A DNA stretch of 64,000 bases from Heterocephalus glaber (lineage: Eukaryota; Chordata; Mammalia; Rodentia; Bathyergidae). The stretch covers positions 27,526,684-27,590,683 of the forward strand of contig NW_004624747.1 of the NCBI RefSeq assembly GCF_000247695.1, written 5' to 3'. The notes beneath the pieces were generated by a model. It saw nothing but the letters and a program-made list of their open reading frames with translations, was not told the DNA's origin and did not search any database. Positions within the stretch are counted from its first letter, which is position 1. Each line of letters begins with the position of its first letter. Both the position numbers and the translations under genes were made by a program. Positions 45,831-57,554 of this stretch are shown here, one piece after another.

Positions 45831-47587
45831 GGAGTTAACAGTCCTGGGGTCAGAGCTGCGGTCCTCTGGTTTCTCCCAACAGCTCAACACCCGTAGTCTG
45901 TTGGGTTTGTATTTGCTTATTTCTCCACCTGCCAAGAATCTCTGGGAGACACTGAACACAGCCCTATCAGTACCTCGCATGACCAGACACTTCCGTCTTC
46001 CTGTGACAAAACTGGGCGGTAGGAACTAGATGCACAGAGCCTAATCTTAGATGTCCACTGCAAAAGCCATTAAAATAGATGAATAAGAAGCTGAAGGCCC
46101 TCAGTTAGTAGCACTGCAGTGGGAATGTTCGTGTGTCCCTCTGCAAATGTTTCATAGTGAGATGGGCTGGTTTTGATCAAAAATGCACTGGGGCTCACGG
46201 CTTTGTTCCTCTGGAGTCGTATGTGCTATGAGTTTTGTCATCAGTTTTATTTGCATTTAATAGAGATGAATTCAGTGGACAAACGAGATAGAAATAAAAA
46301 TGCATTACAGGCATTTTTTGAGGTCATGGGTCTGGCTTAAGCAACCCTGAGAATAAACAGGCGTCTGCTCTGTGTTTGCAGCAGAGCTGGTGGTGTCTGC
46401 ACAGACATCAAGCTCCTGGGTGGCTCACGCAGGTGGCTCATTCTGGAAATTTCTGCTAGAATTGGAGGGAGACCTGAGCAGGGCATCCCAGGTCCCGTGT
46501 GACCCCTGGTGCTTGGGTGTTTCCGGGAACAGAAACACATGCCAGTCTCCAAAGGGAAGCCTGGGCCTTGTGGTCCCTGCTCTCATCCTGTGTGCAAAAG
46601 GCATCCTCAGGCCAGTGGACAAGGTCAGGCCCAGAGTCAGGATCAGAGAGACGGGAAATGAAAATCTCCCTTGCCCTCTGGGGCAAGTCGGTGCATGTAA
46701 TTTTGATGCCCCTGAAACCTGATTTGCACTGGTTGTGCTGGGGTCAGGGCAGGGGCCGCAGCAGCGGAGGAGCCTGTGAAGCAGGCCTCGGTGTTCTTCC
46801 CAGCATGGGGTGAGCAGCGCAGGTCAGCAGGGGAAGCAGCTGACGCTGAGACCACGTGGAGTCAGGGGCAGCCCAGCCCAGGGAAGCTTTAGAAAACTTG
46901 GCCTCCAAATATATTAACACTGCCTTAGATCCCAGCGGCTTTAAATAAATGGCAGCGTGAGAGGCACTTTTGGAGAGGATGAGGCATAGAAAACAACACT
47001 GTCCACTGTCCACAGTGGTCTTGGTCCGGTCCAGGAGCCTGAAACTTCACCCTGTGCCATAGGCCGCACAGGGACAAACACTCCCACCCCTGCCAGGCCC
47101 CTTGGCCCCCTGGAACAGGGTCCTCCTCCTCCTAAGGCCCTGACGCGACGCGTCCCCGTGGGACCCCACGTCCCGGGCGAGGTGATGGCCCTCAGCCCTT
47201 CCGGAGCCCTTGGGCGTGGCGACTCTCTGGAGCTGCTCCGCGCGGGTCCTGGGCTGCGTGGGGGGAGGGCTGTGTCCGCGCTGCCACCTCCTGCTCAGAG
47301 CCGAGCGCCCCACCCTGGGGACCTCTGTCGTCACCCTCGTGCAGCCTCAGGTCGCGTGCTGACGGGTCTTCTGTGACGCACTCCCACACCTGCCTCCCTG
47401 GACACCCACACAGCCGCCACCCCACCCAGGCCACCGTCATCTGCCACTGTAACCGGCGCCGGCAGCCTCGTACTGTGCTCGCCAGGAGAGGCTGCTCCCC
47501 AGCACGTGCCCAGGACAGCCCCTCCCTGGCTGGTCCCGAGGTCCCCAAGGCCCCCACTCCGGGCTGCCCGCCCTGCGCCCACACCTG

Positions 47588-47625
47588 GGTGCACACGCAC
47601 GCGCACGCACACACGTGCACGCCCG
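47588..47625. repeat. CACGCA-type simple repeat
   Basis: Alternating CACGCACGCGCACGC tract. Confidence 0.85.
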
Positions 47626-48999
47626 CATCGCCGGTGCTGGGCGTCTCACCCGGTCTTCACTCGCACCTCAGTAGCGCCTGGGTACTCACCTTTCTCTCCA
47701 GTAGAACCCCGCTTCCAGCTGACTCCCAGTAGAGCTGAAGCTGGAGCCGTGGGCGCTGCCAGGCCTGGGCAGGCTGCAGGGAGGCGTGCAGTGGAGACAC
47801 TGGATGTGTGCAGGTGAAGCCGGGTGGCGGGCGGCAACCTTCCTGGGGACAGGGTGCTGTCACGGGGGTCATGGTGGGCGGGGTGGGCCCGCTAGGGTGA
47901 CCTGCTGGAGCTAAGCAGTCTCCACAGGCAGACAGGTGAAGCTGAGACAGGACAGCATCGTGGACGGGGTTCCAGAGAGCACAAGGAAAGCACAAAAAGG
48001 AAGGATGGAGGGAGGAAGGAAGGAAAAAGCACCAGGCAAGGAGAGCGCTTCCCTTGCACTCGTGAAAATCATTCTAGGTCTCTGTTCCTTTGGAGCCAGC
48101 AGAGGCAGGGAGTGGTGCTGGTGAAGAGCATGGGCTCCACATCTGCATCCACATCAGCAAACCTAGACGAGCCGGGCTCAGCCCGGAGGGGCAGGGCTGC
48201 TGACTCACTTTACCCTGACTCCTGCCACAGTGCCAAAGGCCAGGAGCCAAGAGGGCAGTGACCCAAAGCAGTTTTCCTCGCCCTGGATGGGAGAGCAATG
48301 GGGTCCAGGCCAGAGGGCTGTGGGATGGGCCCAGCTTGCTCCACACCTGGCCAAGTGACAGTGGAGTCCCCAGAGGACTCTGGGCTACTCCTCCCCCCCA
48401 GGGTGCTCCTCCCCCCTCCCCCCTGCAGGGCTTTCTTCCATCTCTCACCCCTCAGGGTCTTCTTCTGATCCATCATGCAGCAGGATCCTTTTCTGATCCC
48501 TCATCCCAGCAAGGAAAACTTTCCTTCAATCCTGTGCCCCAGTTCTTTGTGGTGTCCCTGGTCCCCTGTGCTCTCTTTCTTGTCGGCGTGGCCGTCCTCT
48601 CCTGTCTCTGTGACTGTGGCTAGATGTGCACATTGCCTCGCTGCACAGGCCTCTGTCTGGCTCCCTCCCTGTCCCTGCTCCCCACTCATGGCCATCAGAC
48701 CCAGGGCTCTGGGACCCACACGGAGGTGAGCCTGTGAATCCCGGCACCATCTCTATCAGCCTGGGGGCTGATGGCAGGGTCCCCACCTCAGCTGGAAATC
48801 CCCCTCAGCCTCCTGCCTGCATCTTAAATTGCAGCATTTTTTAATTAAATGACTTTGCCCCAGGCACTTCACTCAGAAAACAATCCCTCTTATTGCTCAT
48901 TTTGGGATGGATGTGATAGTGCCTTGACAGGGCCTGTGGCTATGTTAGCAGAAATTAAATGTCTACATCTATGTATCCTGTCTCCCCCGATGTGCGTGC

Positions 49000-49032
49000 A
49001 AACACACACACACGCATGCACGCACGCACACA
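49000..49032. repeat. CA/CACGCA simple repeat
   Basis: ACACACACACGCATGCACGC tract of about 30 bp. Confidence 0.85.
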
Positions 49033-50277
49033 CTGGCCTTTCCGTGGGCAGATCACACCTGACCTCAGCCCCACTGTGGGTCAGTGGAGCCCCATGGGGA
49101 ACTGTTCATCTGCACTACGGCTCACTGCACAGCCAGATGACCCAGTGGCCAAAAACATCACAAAGCCCTGAGCCCTGTCACAGGCATGGACGTGGCAGGA
49201 GCCTTGACAAACGTCCCCACAGTCAGGAAACCCAGAAACCCCCTCGATGTCTCCCGTCACCCGTCCACACATCACCCACCTGCCCTGGGCCCGGAGTGCT
49301 GGCTGAGGGTCTGAATCTGGCTGCTCACGCCACAACACACACGGACGGCCCACAGGGACCTCAGACCTGAGTGTGGCCTTAGACAGTGGTCCCAGCACGT
49401 CCCATCCCTCCTTCCACAGTGTGACCCCGGAGGGCTGGCAGACACTGAACACAGGGTGCTTCAGCTGCATGCTGGGTCTCCCCAGCACTCCAACAGGGCC
49501 TGACCAGCAGGAGGGGGCTGGGAACAGGTGCTGGGGTGACCCAGGCATGGCGGTGCCCTAGCTGTCCCCAGGTCTGAGGCCACCAGGCTTCAGGTCACAC
49601 GATGAGCATGGGCTCCGCACAGTGACTCACGAGCTGGGGCCACTGAGGGGCTGGGTGGACAAACTGCTCCTGCCCACAAAGCAGCTGGGTCCCCAGTGAG
49701 ACATCAGGAAACACCCGCCCTGCGAAGAACACACAGCAGACCGAGTCCGAGGCCTAGACCCGGCCCTTTCTCCCCCTGGGCTCAAGCCCTGTCCTGAGGC
49801 CCTCGCTGTTCGAAGTGTGGGATTCAGGCCAGCAGTGCCAGGTCAGCAGGGGCTTGTTAGCAACTCAGGGCCTCAGGCAGCCCCTTGCCCACATGCGCAG
49901 GAAATTCTGAGAGCATCTGGAAGAATGAGGCAGTGGGAGGAGGAAGGCGGGGCATCCTCCCTGGCTCTGCAGGCAAGTCCTAAGCAAGCAAACCAGGGCA
50001 GGGGACGTGGTGACAGCATCCTGGGGCTGGGAACTGACACAGAGCTAGCTATCAGCTCTGGAACACGAAGGCAGGGTCCTGTGCCCAGGAATCAAACCCA
50101 GCCATGACCAGAGACCAGGCTTCAGCATGAGGCATCTTGCAGGAAAATGTCCCAACCATGTCTCACCACAATCACCACAGGCCAAGACACACAGAGCCAC
50201 CAAGTAGATTGTCCGACATGTGCAGGAAGCTGCAGACCACCATAGAGGAAAACATGGGACCCGAGAACGAGACAAGC

Positions 50278-50428
50278 CTGGCACGGTGGCCCATGCCTGT
50301 GATCCCAGCACTTGGGAGGCTGAGGCAGGAGGATCACCACGAGTTCAAGGCCAGCCTGGGCTACACAGTGAGGTCAAGGCCAGCCTGGACTACAAAGTGA
50401 GACCTTGTCTCAAAAAACTATAAAACAG
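50278..50428 (+). repeat. B1 SINE, left part of a B1-ID composite
   Basis: CCTGGCACGGTGGCCCATGC to CTTGTCTCAAAAAACTATAA. It carries the rodent internal duplication: AAGGCCAGCCTGGGCTACAC is repeated as AAGGCCAGCCTGGACTACAA. Confidence 0.93.
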
Positions 50429-50520
50429 GGCCGGGGATTTAGCTCAGTGGTGCTGCTGCCTGCTTCGAAAGCGCAAGGTCCTGAGTTCGATCCCCAGTAC
50501 CAATAAATAAATAAATAAGA
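50429..50520 (+). repeat. ID SINE, right part of a B1-ID composite
   Basis: GGGCCGGGGATTTAGCTCAG start, GATCCCCAGTACC, then an (AATA)n tail. No target duplication separates it from the B1, so it may be the right monomer of a dimeric SINE. Confidence 0.9.
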
Positions 50521-52944
50521 AAAGGTCAAGTTCGTCTGTTAAGCTGGGGGACCCCAAGGGCTATAATAAAGAGGGGACGGCGGAATGGGGGGACCTCATC
50601 CAGACCTGGCAGGTCAAGCCAGGGCAGCTCCTCCCTGTCCCTGTCCACCCTCTGAGGCCAGGCAAGGACAGGGCATGTTTCCTGTTTGAGTCTTCCTCCT
50701 CAGTTGGAAACTGTTGTTTTTCTTGACTTTCTCCGCCACCAGCCTAGCCTCAAGCTCCCCGCTGGTGACGGGATCCCGCTCCAGACCCCCACTGGCGGCT
50801 CTGCCCAGCTCAGCTGGGACACCCTGGAGGCCCTGCCCTGCCCTGCCCTGCCCCTGGCCGAGGCGTCCTCCCTCACCTCCAGCCCCTCCCCTGTCCTGGC
50901 CGTGTCCTCTGTGCCTGGTGGTCCTGCTCCCTGAAGACCGCCTTCCACCTCAGATCCGATTGGTCCATTCTAACCGCTCTAACTAACCACAAGCTGGTGG
51001 TTCTTGACACACGAAACTTGATTCTGACGGCCCTGAGGTTGAGTCCAAGGTCCAAGCAGGGGCCCACTCTGTCTGGAGGGGCCGTTTCCTGGCTTGCTGA
51101 GTCCTCACATAGAGAAGGCGGGGCTTGCATGTGACCTTTGGGGTGATCAACCCCAAAGGCCCTGCTGCCCTCTGGATATGGTCTGTGTGTCCCCTAGGCT
51201 GCATGAGCCCCCAGAGTGCTCCCTCAACACTCCTGCTTCAGAGTTAGGGCTTCAGTACGAGGATTTGGGGGGAAACACTTCAGCCCAGAGACCTGCAGGC
51301 TTGGTTCTAAGGGACACAGGAGCCCGGGGCCCTGACTGCTACCCAGTGTGTCAGAGGCACTCGTACCATAGCAAACCTGGGCAGGGTGGGTCCCGCAGCT
51401 GCCCCGGCCTCCCAAGGCCTGCCTTGTGTCATCCTGAGTGGGGATGCAGGGCTGCAGGGTGCAGGCTGAGAGCTCTGGCCCCCAGGTGGGAACACGGCTG
51501 CCCTGTGGGTTCTGAGCAGTAAGAGCTATAGAGAAAGCCCCCAGCATAGCTCAGTGTGAGAGCCTAGGTCAGCCAGCACCTCTTCAAGGAAATTAAATGA
51601 CATTTCCCAGGCTCTCATCCTTCAGGTGACTGCAGAGAAGGGATGGGCTGATATTCAGAGCCAGCAGAGAGAGTGGCCCCGTTCTCTTGGCCCACAGCTG
51701 TGGGGGCTCAGTGGGCCTCTGCTCCGAAGCTCCTGCCTGGCAAACAAGGAATATCACAATGCAAGTGTCGTATTGCTGGTGTCCCCCTTCCTGGAAGCTT
51801 CCACTTCTCCCTCTGTGACAGAGTCAAGACAGATGTTGCTGCCTGACACCTGGCTCGGCAGGTGGAGGGGTCTCCCCCAGGCCCAGACTCTGCCCACACT
51901 GCTTCACTGAGACCAACGCCATGGGGTTCAGCCTGAGTCTGGAACCTGCCCCGACTTTCCTCACCCTGACCTTGGCAGTCCCCAGAGGGGGCAGCACCCT
52001 CGCTGGGCCCCTCTTCCTTTGCTGGGAACCCCGAGGCCTCTGCCCTGTGGGTGCTGAAGAGCAAGGCAGGAGCAGCAGACTCCTGGGAGCCCTGGTGGCC
52101 GTGTGGCCGAGGCCTGCAGGACCAGGCCGTCTGCTCCTCAGCCCCCTCGGCCGGTGGGCTCGGCCTCAGCCGCAGGGCCAGGCTCAGCCAACCAGAGTTT
52201 GAGTCTACGTCTGCTCTTGCCGCAGCTGCGTGGCCCAGGGAGGAGCTGGGGTTCCAGGTGCAGGGGGCACAGGGCATGCATGGGGGGTACAGGGGGTGCA
52301 GGACCGGGTGGAAGCAGAGAGCTGAGGGGCGAGGCGCTGGGCTGGGCAAAGCACGGTGCCTGGGAAAGAGCAAAGCACTCCCCGAATCCACCCTGGGCTC
52401 TCTGCTGGCCTGGGGGGGGCGGACGACACAGGGCCAGCTCAGCCCAGACACAGGAGCGTGCACACACGGACACGCACACACACACATGCATGCGGCCAGG
52501 TGCCGGGCAGGCCCCCTGTGCCCCGGATGCCTCCTGGCAGAGGCCTTCCCATCCCCAGTTTCCCTGTCTGCCCCTCTGCAGACCTCGGTCCAGACCCTGT
52601 GGCCGTGGCGGCTCTGGCTCCTCCACAGGAAGCTTGCGTCAAGGGCTGGGCGGTGTGGGGCTCAGTCCCCAGGAAACTGCCCTCCTGTTGCCGGGTAGTG
52701 GGGTCGCTTCCATGGAGTCTGACGTCCCAGAGGGGTGGGGCCGGGGTGCTAGCGGGACAGGCTGTCCAGCTCCCCTCTATCTCGGCCTTGTGTGCCACTC
52801 TGGGCTTTGGTGGCAAATGACAGAAAAGGGGTGTGCTGCCCAGGGCCGAGAGAGGCTGTGGGAAGAGCCCAGCAGCAGCTGGCAGGGTCCTGGCTCAGCC
52901 CCTCCTCGGGCAGGAAGCTGCTCAGCATTGCAAAGCTCAGGCTG
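50521..52944. other. Unique GC-rich DNA
   Basis: Frames of 259 (-) and 280 (+) codons overlap at 51708-52945 on opposite strands and lack domains; judged spurious. CCCTGCCCTGCCCTGCCCTG at 50832-50851 is a short pentamer repeat. Confidence 0.5.
52455..52490. repeat. CA-rich simple repeat
   Basis: GTGCACACACGGACACGCAC and ACACACATGCATGC. Confidence 0.8.
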
Positions 52945-53085
52945 AATCAGACGCAAGTGTTCAAAGCTGGTTCTCACGGGCTGTGGCTCTGGGCATGCGG
53001 TTAACCTTGCTGGCCCCAGTTCCCCGTCTGTGCTGTGAGGATCCCACGCAGCTGCCGACATCAGCACACATAGCTGTGCCTGGGG
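52945..53085 (+). repeat. MIR SINE relic
   Basis: GGGCTGTGGCTCTGGGCATG, GGTTAACCTTGCTGGCCCCA and GTTCCCCGTCTGTGCTGTGA match the MIR core. Confidence 0.72.
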
Positions 53086-53316
53086 ACCATGTACCCCTCG
53101 CCAGAGAGACCTGCCATCCTGTCTGCCCTCTCTCCGCCCGGCCAGCCTTCTTCAGCTTCATGTGTCCCAGGCACCTGGATCTCACAGTTCTTTCCGCCAC
53201 AGAACCAGATTCAGCATTACGTCTCATGACTGGTGTGAGCACGGATAGGTCAGAATTACGTACCAAAGACTCATTTCACCTTCTCATTTTAACAGAAGTT
53301 AAAATATGTTTGCAGC

Positions 53317-53440
53317 TGGCTGTGATGGAGCACTTGGGAGGCTGCGGCAGGAGGACTGCTGAGTTCCAGGCCGGCCTGCACTACATGGCGAGTTCAAAGC
53401 CAGCCTGAACTACATTGTGAGTCTCTGTGTCAAACAAAAC
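53317..53440 (+). repeat. B1 SINE with target duplication
   Basis: 5'-truncated or deleted B1 (GAGCACTTGGGAGGCTGCGG) with the internal duplication. Flanked by AAAATATGTTTGCAGC (53301-53316) and AAAATATTTTTGCAGC (53441-53456). Confidence 0.9.
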
Positions 53441-53456
53441 AAAATATTTTTGCAGC

Positions 53457-55499
53457 AGGCCTCAGCAGTTGTCACACTGTGCCTATGTCCAGGTGGGGAA
53501 ATGGGTTGGAAACAGCATGGAGACCCCAACAAACAAGAAAGCCCCACCTTTCCCTAGGGGCTTCAGAAAAACTCCTAGGACAGATTCTGACTGGACAGAC
53601 TTGGGTCACAGGAACTGATCTTGAGCCAATCCAGGGCTAGGAGACAGAATATGCAGATTAGGGGGTATGGCTTGTCACCTTGGAGCTGAGGTCCAACCTA
53701 ACACCTTCCCTGGGATCAGGTGGCCTAGCAGGGGCAGCTCAGCCAAGTGACATGGAGACACGCAGGAGAGTCCTAGAAGGGACAGCTGGCATCCCCTCCG
53801 GACAGTGTGCATGTCCACAGCCAGTGGCCCTTTTCCCATACAGCCCAGGGCTGAAGCCAAAACTGACCTGGCGGCTACCTAGTCAGGCTCTGTCCTCCTG
53901 GGAGGTGGACACAGGGCAGTCTTTGTCCAGGGGAGTACACAAGAGCAGCTGTGCCATCCCCTGCTGTGGCTAGACCCTTCCACTAGCGCAGGACAGCCAG
54001 CCCTCCAGGAGACAGGGAGAGGTCAGGGCCCCCAGAGGGACGGCCGAGTCCCCGAAGTGGACCCCCATGAACAAGCACGCTACCGGTGCCCGCCTGCCCC
54101 TGAGCACCAGTCTGGCTCTCAAGAACAGAGAGAAGTGGCCACCAGCAGCTGCCCGTAGCAACGGTGCTGGAGATGCACATGCCTGCTACCAGAGGGGGTC
54201 AGAGATCTGCAGCTGCAGGGTGGCTGCCCGGCCCCATCCCAAGAATGCCACTAAGCCGTCTAGTCAGAGGGAGAAAGTTCCAGGTTCTCCACAGCCCCGG
54301 GGTCACACCTACAGGCCGAGTCACAGCTCTGAGCTGTGCACACGCACATGTGAACGCACTGCACACACACATAAACACATATGAAAGTGGATATACATGA
54401 GAACACACACTTGAGAACACAATGCACACTTGAGCATGCCTGTGGACATGGTGTGCACACGCATGAGCACACGAGAACACACGACACACCCATGGACTCA
54501 CGGGCCCGTATATTTCCTTGGCTCACAAAGGACTGTAGTCCACGCTGTGCACACACACGGACACACACACTCACACCACATGTGCACACAGCAGTGGTCC
54601 CTGAGCCTGGGCATCCTCGATCAGAGGCTTCCCTGGTAGGAGGCACAGTGGCTGCCAGGTGGCGGGTGACAGGGTCCCTGCGGTCCTGGCCACTTCCGGC
54701 CACCCGAGGGGGCCGGGGTCAGAGGTGAGGGGCCGCAGCAGCCTGGGAGGGCAGCTGTGCAGCCTCACAGAGCGCACAAGGCGGCCTTGTGTGGGACCAG
54801 TGGCTGCACTGCGGGGTTGGGCTGGGGTCACTGCGAGTTCATTTCCAGCTCCACCTCTGCAAGGCAGCAGCTGGGGACAGAGCAGGGGTTGTTTGCAGCG
54901 AGGGACGTCAATCGCCCCAGCTGTGACCCAGCCAGGCAGGGTCACAGTCATCAGGAGGGTCGGGGGCCCAGCTGTGAGGAGCAAGGCTGAGGCCCCAGTG
55001 CTGACCAGGAGGCTCCCACCGGGACCCTGGGGCAGGATGACCTCCCTCCGCAACCCTCCATGGCTCCCCATGGCCGGGAAGGGTGTCCACCCCCTCCTTG
55101 CCAGGCTCACCCATCACGACCGCCCCTGTCCCCGTCTGACCTCCCTCCTCCTCTGTCCCTGGGGTCAGCCTGGCCAGGAGGCGGAAAGGGCTCTGCAGCA
55201 CAGAGACCACGGTAAGTCGGTCACGTGGAGACGGCAAGTGACAGCAGAGCTGCGTCCGTGGCAGCTTTAAGTCAGGAGCCGACACTTATTTTAGTCTGTG
55301 TGTGGCCTTCCTGTGTTTCACTTAATGTTCCCACCTGTGCCTCTCCTCACACTGCATGCTTGCCTCAGTCACAGTTCTGGGAGCCCACAGCTAACCCTGG
55401 CCAAAAGGAGAAAAAAACAAACATCACCAGAGAGCTTCTCAGGAAGGGGAAGGACCCAGTGATGAGATGGCAGAAGACTCCAAGAGTGCAACGAAAAGA
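53457..55499. other. Unique DNA around the CA-rich tract
   Basis: No gene seen. Frames at 54659-55270 (+) and 54571-55110 (-) overlap and look spurious. Confidence 0.45.
54330..54600. repeat. Degenerate CA/CACATG tract
   Basis: CACACGCACATGTGAAC, GCACACACACATAAACACAT and GAGAACACACACTTGAGAAC motifs, alternating purine-pyrimidine and imperfect. Confidence 0.8.
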
Positions 55500-55526
55500 A
55501 GCTGCACTTAAAAGAAAATACAGTAC

Positions 55527-55610
55527 AGCTGGGGATTCAGCTCAGTGGTTTCCCCGCTTTCCTTGAAAGCACAAGGACCAAAGTTTGATCCCTGGTACCA
55601 AAAAAAAAAA
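55527..55610 (+). repeat. ID SINE nested at the 5' end of the hAT-derived pseudogene
   Basis: Contains GGGGATTCAGCTCAGTGG and a poly(A) tail. Flanking near-identical repeats AAAATACAGTAC (55515-55526) and AAAATATAGTAC (55611-55622) mark the insertion. Confidence 0.9.
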
Positions 55611-55650
55611 AAAATATAGTACCAAGAAGCCCACTTAAATTCTGGGTTCG

Positions 55651-55728
55651 GGGCCGGGGATTTAGCTCAGTGGCGCCGTGCCTCCCTTGCAAGCCCAAGG
55701 TCCTGAATTTGATCCCCGGTACCAAAAA
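55651..55728 (+). repeat. ID SINE nested in the hAT-derived pseudogene
   Basis: Typical GGCCGGGGATTTAGCTCAGT start and GATCCCCGGTACC end. Flanked by AATTCTGGGTTCG (55638-55650) and AATTCCAGGTTCG (55729-55741), a 13-bp target duplication with two differences. Confidence 0.92.
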
Positions 55729-56623
55729 AATTCCAGGTTCGTTGCAACAAATGATTCCCACTCTCCAAGCCTGCTTGGTGCAGCACGCAATGCTCAGACC
55801 TCCAGTGAAGCTGGGAAAGCTTCAGCACTGCTTACACAGGGAGACCAAGCACCCTGCATCAAAGCACTTGACCTTGGAGTTTTCCAGAAGAAAAACATGA
55901 ACAGCAAGAACAGAGTGGCCTGAGGCCCCGCGGGCGCCATCAAATGTGTCTGACCCAGGGTGTCGGTCTCCGTGGCTGCCACACTGTGAAGGCCGGGAAG
56001 CCTTTGCTGTGGGCCGGCAGCTGGTCCTGCCTGCTGCCCAGGACATTTGCTGGGAACTCTGAGGAGGGGCTGCTGTTGAACGGCGACTCGCATTCCTGTC
56101 GGCAGCACCATCGCTAGATGATTGCTGCACCAGCATGGGACATCAAGACACAGGTGTTAGGGTTAGCAAGTTGCTGTGCCCCCCACCCCGGTCCAGGCTG
56201 ATGCGTCTTGCATGCGGCCAACAAGGCAGCACTGCTGGTCTTGGTGCGGTAGATTGTTCAGGAGGATGTGCACGAGGTCGTGTCACGTGTGCTTCTCTTG
56301 GCAGCCGACACCACGCTTCAGAGCCATTCAAGTCTTTGAGGCCCACACGGCTGGAGAGCGGGACTGGTCTCTTGGTGAGTGGATGCCGTTCTGCTTCTGG
56401 GCCACGTCTCGGGGGTTGCTTCTGAATGTGAGTCTGCACACTGTGTATTCCGTAGAGAAATGCTGCCTTGCTGGAAAACCTCACCTGGATTGACCAATGC
56501 CTTGCAGGACATGACGGAAATGATGGACCACATTAAACTACAAGCCCTTAATTCATGTCAGTTGGCACAGCTCTGTGAGAGATGGACACAGAGCACACGC
56601 GTCTCCTCTTACATACAGAAACG

Positions 56624-56758
56624 GGGTTGCTTTGTCTTTCTTAGACGTGAACTCACTGTGTGGCCCAGGCTAGCCTTGAACTCCTGTAGCCTAGGCAGTC
56701 CTCCTGCCTCAGCCTCCCAACTGCTGGGATCACAGGCCTGTACCATACGCCTGGCAAG
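56624..56758 (-). repeat. B1 SINE (antisense) splitting the hAT-derived pseudogene
   Basis: On the minus strand it reads from GCCAGGCGTATGGTACAGG through TGATCCCAGCAGTTGGGAGG to the GGCCACACAGTGAGTTCACG region. It separates the QLCE segment from the FAKLTYLC segment of the pseudogene. Confidence 0.88.
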
Positions 56759-57554
56759 GTTCTTTCTGAAGGTGGACCACTAGCCAGAGTTCCTGAGTTC
56801 AGAGATTTGTTTTGGAAAAATGGTCACCCCGGCAGCACATTTCAGTGACGTGGAATGGTTTGCAAAACTTACTTGTGTGCCACATTCTACTTGCTCAGCG
56901 AACTCAGTCTGTCACTTCAGGGGAGAATGACAACTATGTTCAAGTTGTTAGATAAAGTGGCTGCGTTCAAAGCCAAACTGGATGATGCGGGTGATGCGTG
57001 GGCACTGGGAATGTTGGTATGTCTAAGACATGAGCCGAGATTGTGAAAGAGACTGAGTCAGGGCCTTCTTTCTCCAGCTGGTGCATGGATCATCTATCGC
57101 AGCTTTCAGAAGAGTTTGAGTGTTTTACTCCCCAGCCTCAAAAGAAAGACCCCTGAGCTAGGAAGAAATGGATCTGGGACCCACTTGTGAATGAGCCAGG
57201 TGAATGGACTTTGTTGGTGCCAGGAGAGGATCGACTGCTTGGACTGCAGATGACTGACCTTAAAAAGCGTGTTTGAGAGAACTTGACCTCTCCACACTTC
57301 TGGGTCGAAGTCAAGGCGTAGAATCCTGAGATTGCCCAGCAGCACCGAGAGCCTCCATGTGCAACACCCAGTCTTCGTGAACCAGGGTCTTCTGCAGGGG
57401 CAGCAACCAAAAGGAGACTGCAGAGTAGACAGGATGTAAACCACACACCTCGGGCGACGCTGTCTCTCCTCCCCCAGATGGGACGGCCCAGTCGCAGAAA
57501 ACGACCTCAGGCTCCACTGGCTGTGCATCATGGGACCCGTGTGTGTATTTCAGG

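Larger units (their letters stand above)
45831..50277. other. Unique DNA with a CpG-rich patch at about 47050-47760
   Basis: CpG is frequent at 47130-47360 (for example ACGCGACGCGTCC). AT-richer islands lie at 46060-46340 and 48830-48970. No gene recognised. Confidence 0.45.
55500..57540 (+). pseudogene. hAT-transposase-derived ZBED/SCAND3-like pseudogene with three nested SINEs
   Basis: Three reading frames together recall the domesticated hAT-transposase proteins of the ZBED/SCAND3/FAM200 type. In order: a decayed BED-finger segment (HRETKHPASKHLTLEFSRRK, about 55833-55895); GKPFAVGRQLVLPAAQDIC (about 55995-56050), matching the family motif KPFTIGEELILPAA-DIC; ESAHCVFRREML then MMDHIKLQALNSCQLAQLCE (56420-56580), matching HCVIHRE and the following IK--ALNS--FAQLCEE block; then, after a B1 insertion, FYLLSELSLSLQGRMTT and FKLLDKVAAFKAKLD (56885-56985); then EEWIWDPLVNEPGEWTL-like and ATKRRLQSRQDVNH-like segments (57150-57470), the hAT C-terminal dimerisation region. 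Many stops and frameshifts, for example around 55921 and 56105. Two IDs sit in the 5' part and one B1 in the middle. I cannot tell a retrocopy from an immobile transposon copy; no poly(A) is obvious. The start is uncertain. Confidence 0.78.

Noticed and set aside
51708..52945. Overlapping frames of 259 (-) and 280 (+) codons
   Set aside because: They overlap on opposite strands in GC-rich DNA, are Pro/Gly/Ser/Ala-rich, have no known domain, and coincide with a simple repeat. Expected by chance.
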